DNA of 5,122 bases from Vulcanimicrobiia bacterium (GTDB lineage Bacteria > Vulcanimicrobiota > Vulcanimicrobiia > Vulcanimicrobiales > Vulcanimicrobiaceae): positions 1-5,122 of the forward strand of contig JANWKW010000194.1 of the NCBI GenBank assembly GCA_025451135.1. Reading direction: 5' to 3'. Made by a program: the position numbers and the translations under genes. The notes beneath the pieces were generated by a model. The model made no database searches. It was given only the letters and a program-made list of their open reading frames with translations, and was not told the origin of the DNA. Shown here piece after piece: positions 4,760-5,122 of the stretch. Position 1 is the stretch's first letter. Every line of letters begins with the position of its first letter.

Positions 4760-5122
4760 CTACGAGAAGGCTGCCGAGCCGGTGATCTGCTGACCGATGA
4801 TCAGCGTGTGCACTTCGCTCGTACCTTCGTAGGTCAGGACCGATTCGAGGTTGTTCATGTGCCGGATGACCGGGTATTCCAGGGTCACGCCGTTGGCGCC
4901 CAGGATGGAGCGCGCTTCGCGCGCGATCTTGAGCGCCTCGCGCACGTTGTTGAGCTTGCCGAAGCTGACCTGGCTCGAATGCAGGGTGCCCGCGTCCTTC
5001 ATGCGTCCGAGATGGAGCGCGAGCAGCGACCCTTTGCCGAGCTCGAGCAGCATGTTCACGAGCTTTTGCTGGGTCAGTTGGAACGCGCCGATCGGCTTGT
5101 CGAACTGGACGCGCGTCTTCGA
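4760..5122 (-). CDS. gcdH: Acyl-CoA dehydrogenase, probably glutaryl-CoA dehydrogenase, 5' end outside the window
   Basis: The C-terminal 120 residues of a flavin-dependent acyl-CoA dehydrogenase are visible. Glutaryl-CoA dehydrogenase oxidises and decarboxylates glutaryl-CoA to crotonyl-CoA in lysine, tryptophan and some aromatic degradation pathways. The reading frame enters at the right edge (SKTRVQFDKPIGAFQLTQQK). It continues through the C-terminal helical domain with ALKIAREARSILGANGVTLE, then PVIRHMNNLESVLTYEGTSE and VHTLIIGQQITGSAAF. The pattern NLExVxTYEGTxxxHxLIxG-xxITGxxAF, recalled from human GCDH, is more specific than a generic acyl-CoA dehydrogenase. The Glu of YEGT (codon 4826-4828) is the expected catalytic base. 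About two-thirds of the protein, including the substrate-pocket residues that separate decarboxylating from non-decarboxylating types, is missing. The TAG stop is one base before the antiporter start, implying co-transcription. Confidence 0.85.
   Translation of the reverse strand, partial: SKTRVQFDKPIGAFQLTQQKLVNMLLELGKGSLLALHLGRMKDAGTLHSSQVSFGKLNNVREALKIAREARSILGANGVTLEYPVIRHMNNLESVLTYEGTSEVHTLIIGQQITGSAAFS

Overview
The window is GC-rich bacterial chromosome, with G or C in most third codon positions, and carries eight protein-coding genes. Its left three-fifths is the head of an S10-type ribosomal protein operon on the minus strand, read right to left: rplC (L3), rplD (L4), rplW (L23), rplB (L2), rpsS (S19) and the 5' part of rplV (L22), which runs off the left edge. 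The genes are packed with gaps or overlaps of at most four bases, which suggests one polycistronic, translationally coupled mRNA.

Two points mark this copy. First, rpsJ (S10), which heads this cluster in E. coli and many other bacteria, is not upstream of rplC. A 181-bp intergenic region and a divergent gene lie there instead. Second, that region carries a good sigma-70-type promoter pointing at rplC (TTGACC, 17 bp, TACACT with an extended -10) and a predicted leader of about 120 nt with a strong GC hairpin. rplC therefore looks like the first gene of its transcript, as in lineages where rpsJ travels with the tuf/str cluster, such as cyanobacteria.

Right of the ribosomal block is a plus-strand GNAT N-acetyltransferase of the RimJ/RimL-like type (3167-3700). 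Its stop overlaps, tail to tail, the stop of a minus-strand membrane protein of the Ca2+/cation antiporter (CaCA/CAX) superfamily (3697-4758). One base upstream of that antiporter ends a minus-strand acyl-CoA dehydrogenase, most like glutaryl-CoA dehydrogenase, whose 5' end lies beyond the right edge. These two minus-strand genes look co-transcribed.

Taxonomy cannot be fixed from the sequence alone. High GC, an rplC-headed S10 cluster and a glutaryl-CoA dehydrogenase suggest a heterotrophic, possibly poorly cultured lineage; a member of the Terrabacteria side of the tree (for example Eremiobacterota-like) is only a guess. I see no mobile element, CRISPR array, RNA gene or defence-like system, and no clear case for a new biological system. 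The most interesting DNA is the rplC leader and the altered head of the ribosomal operon.
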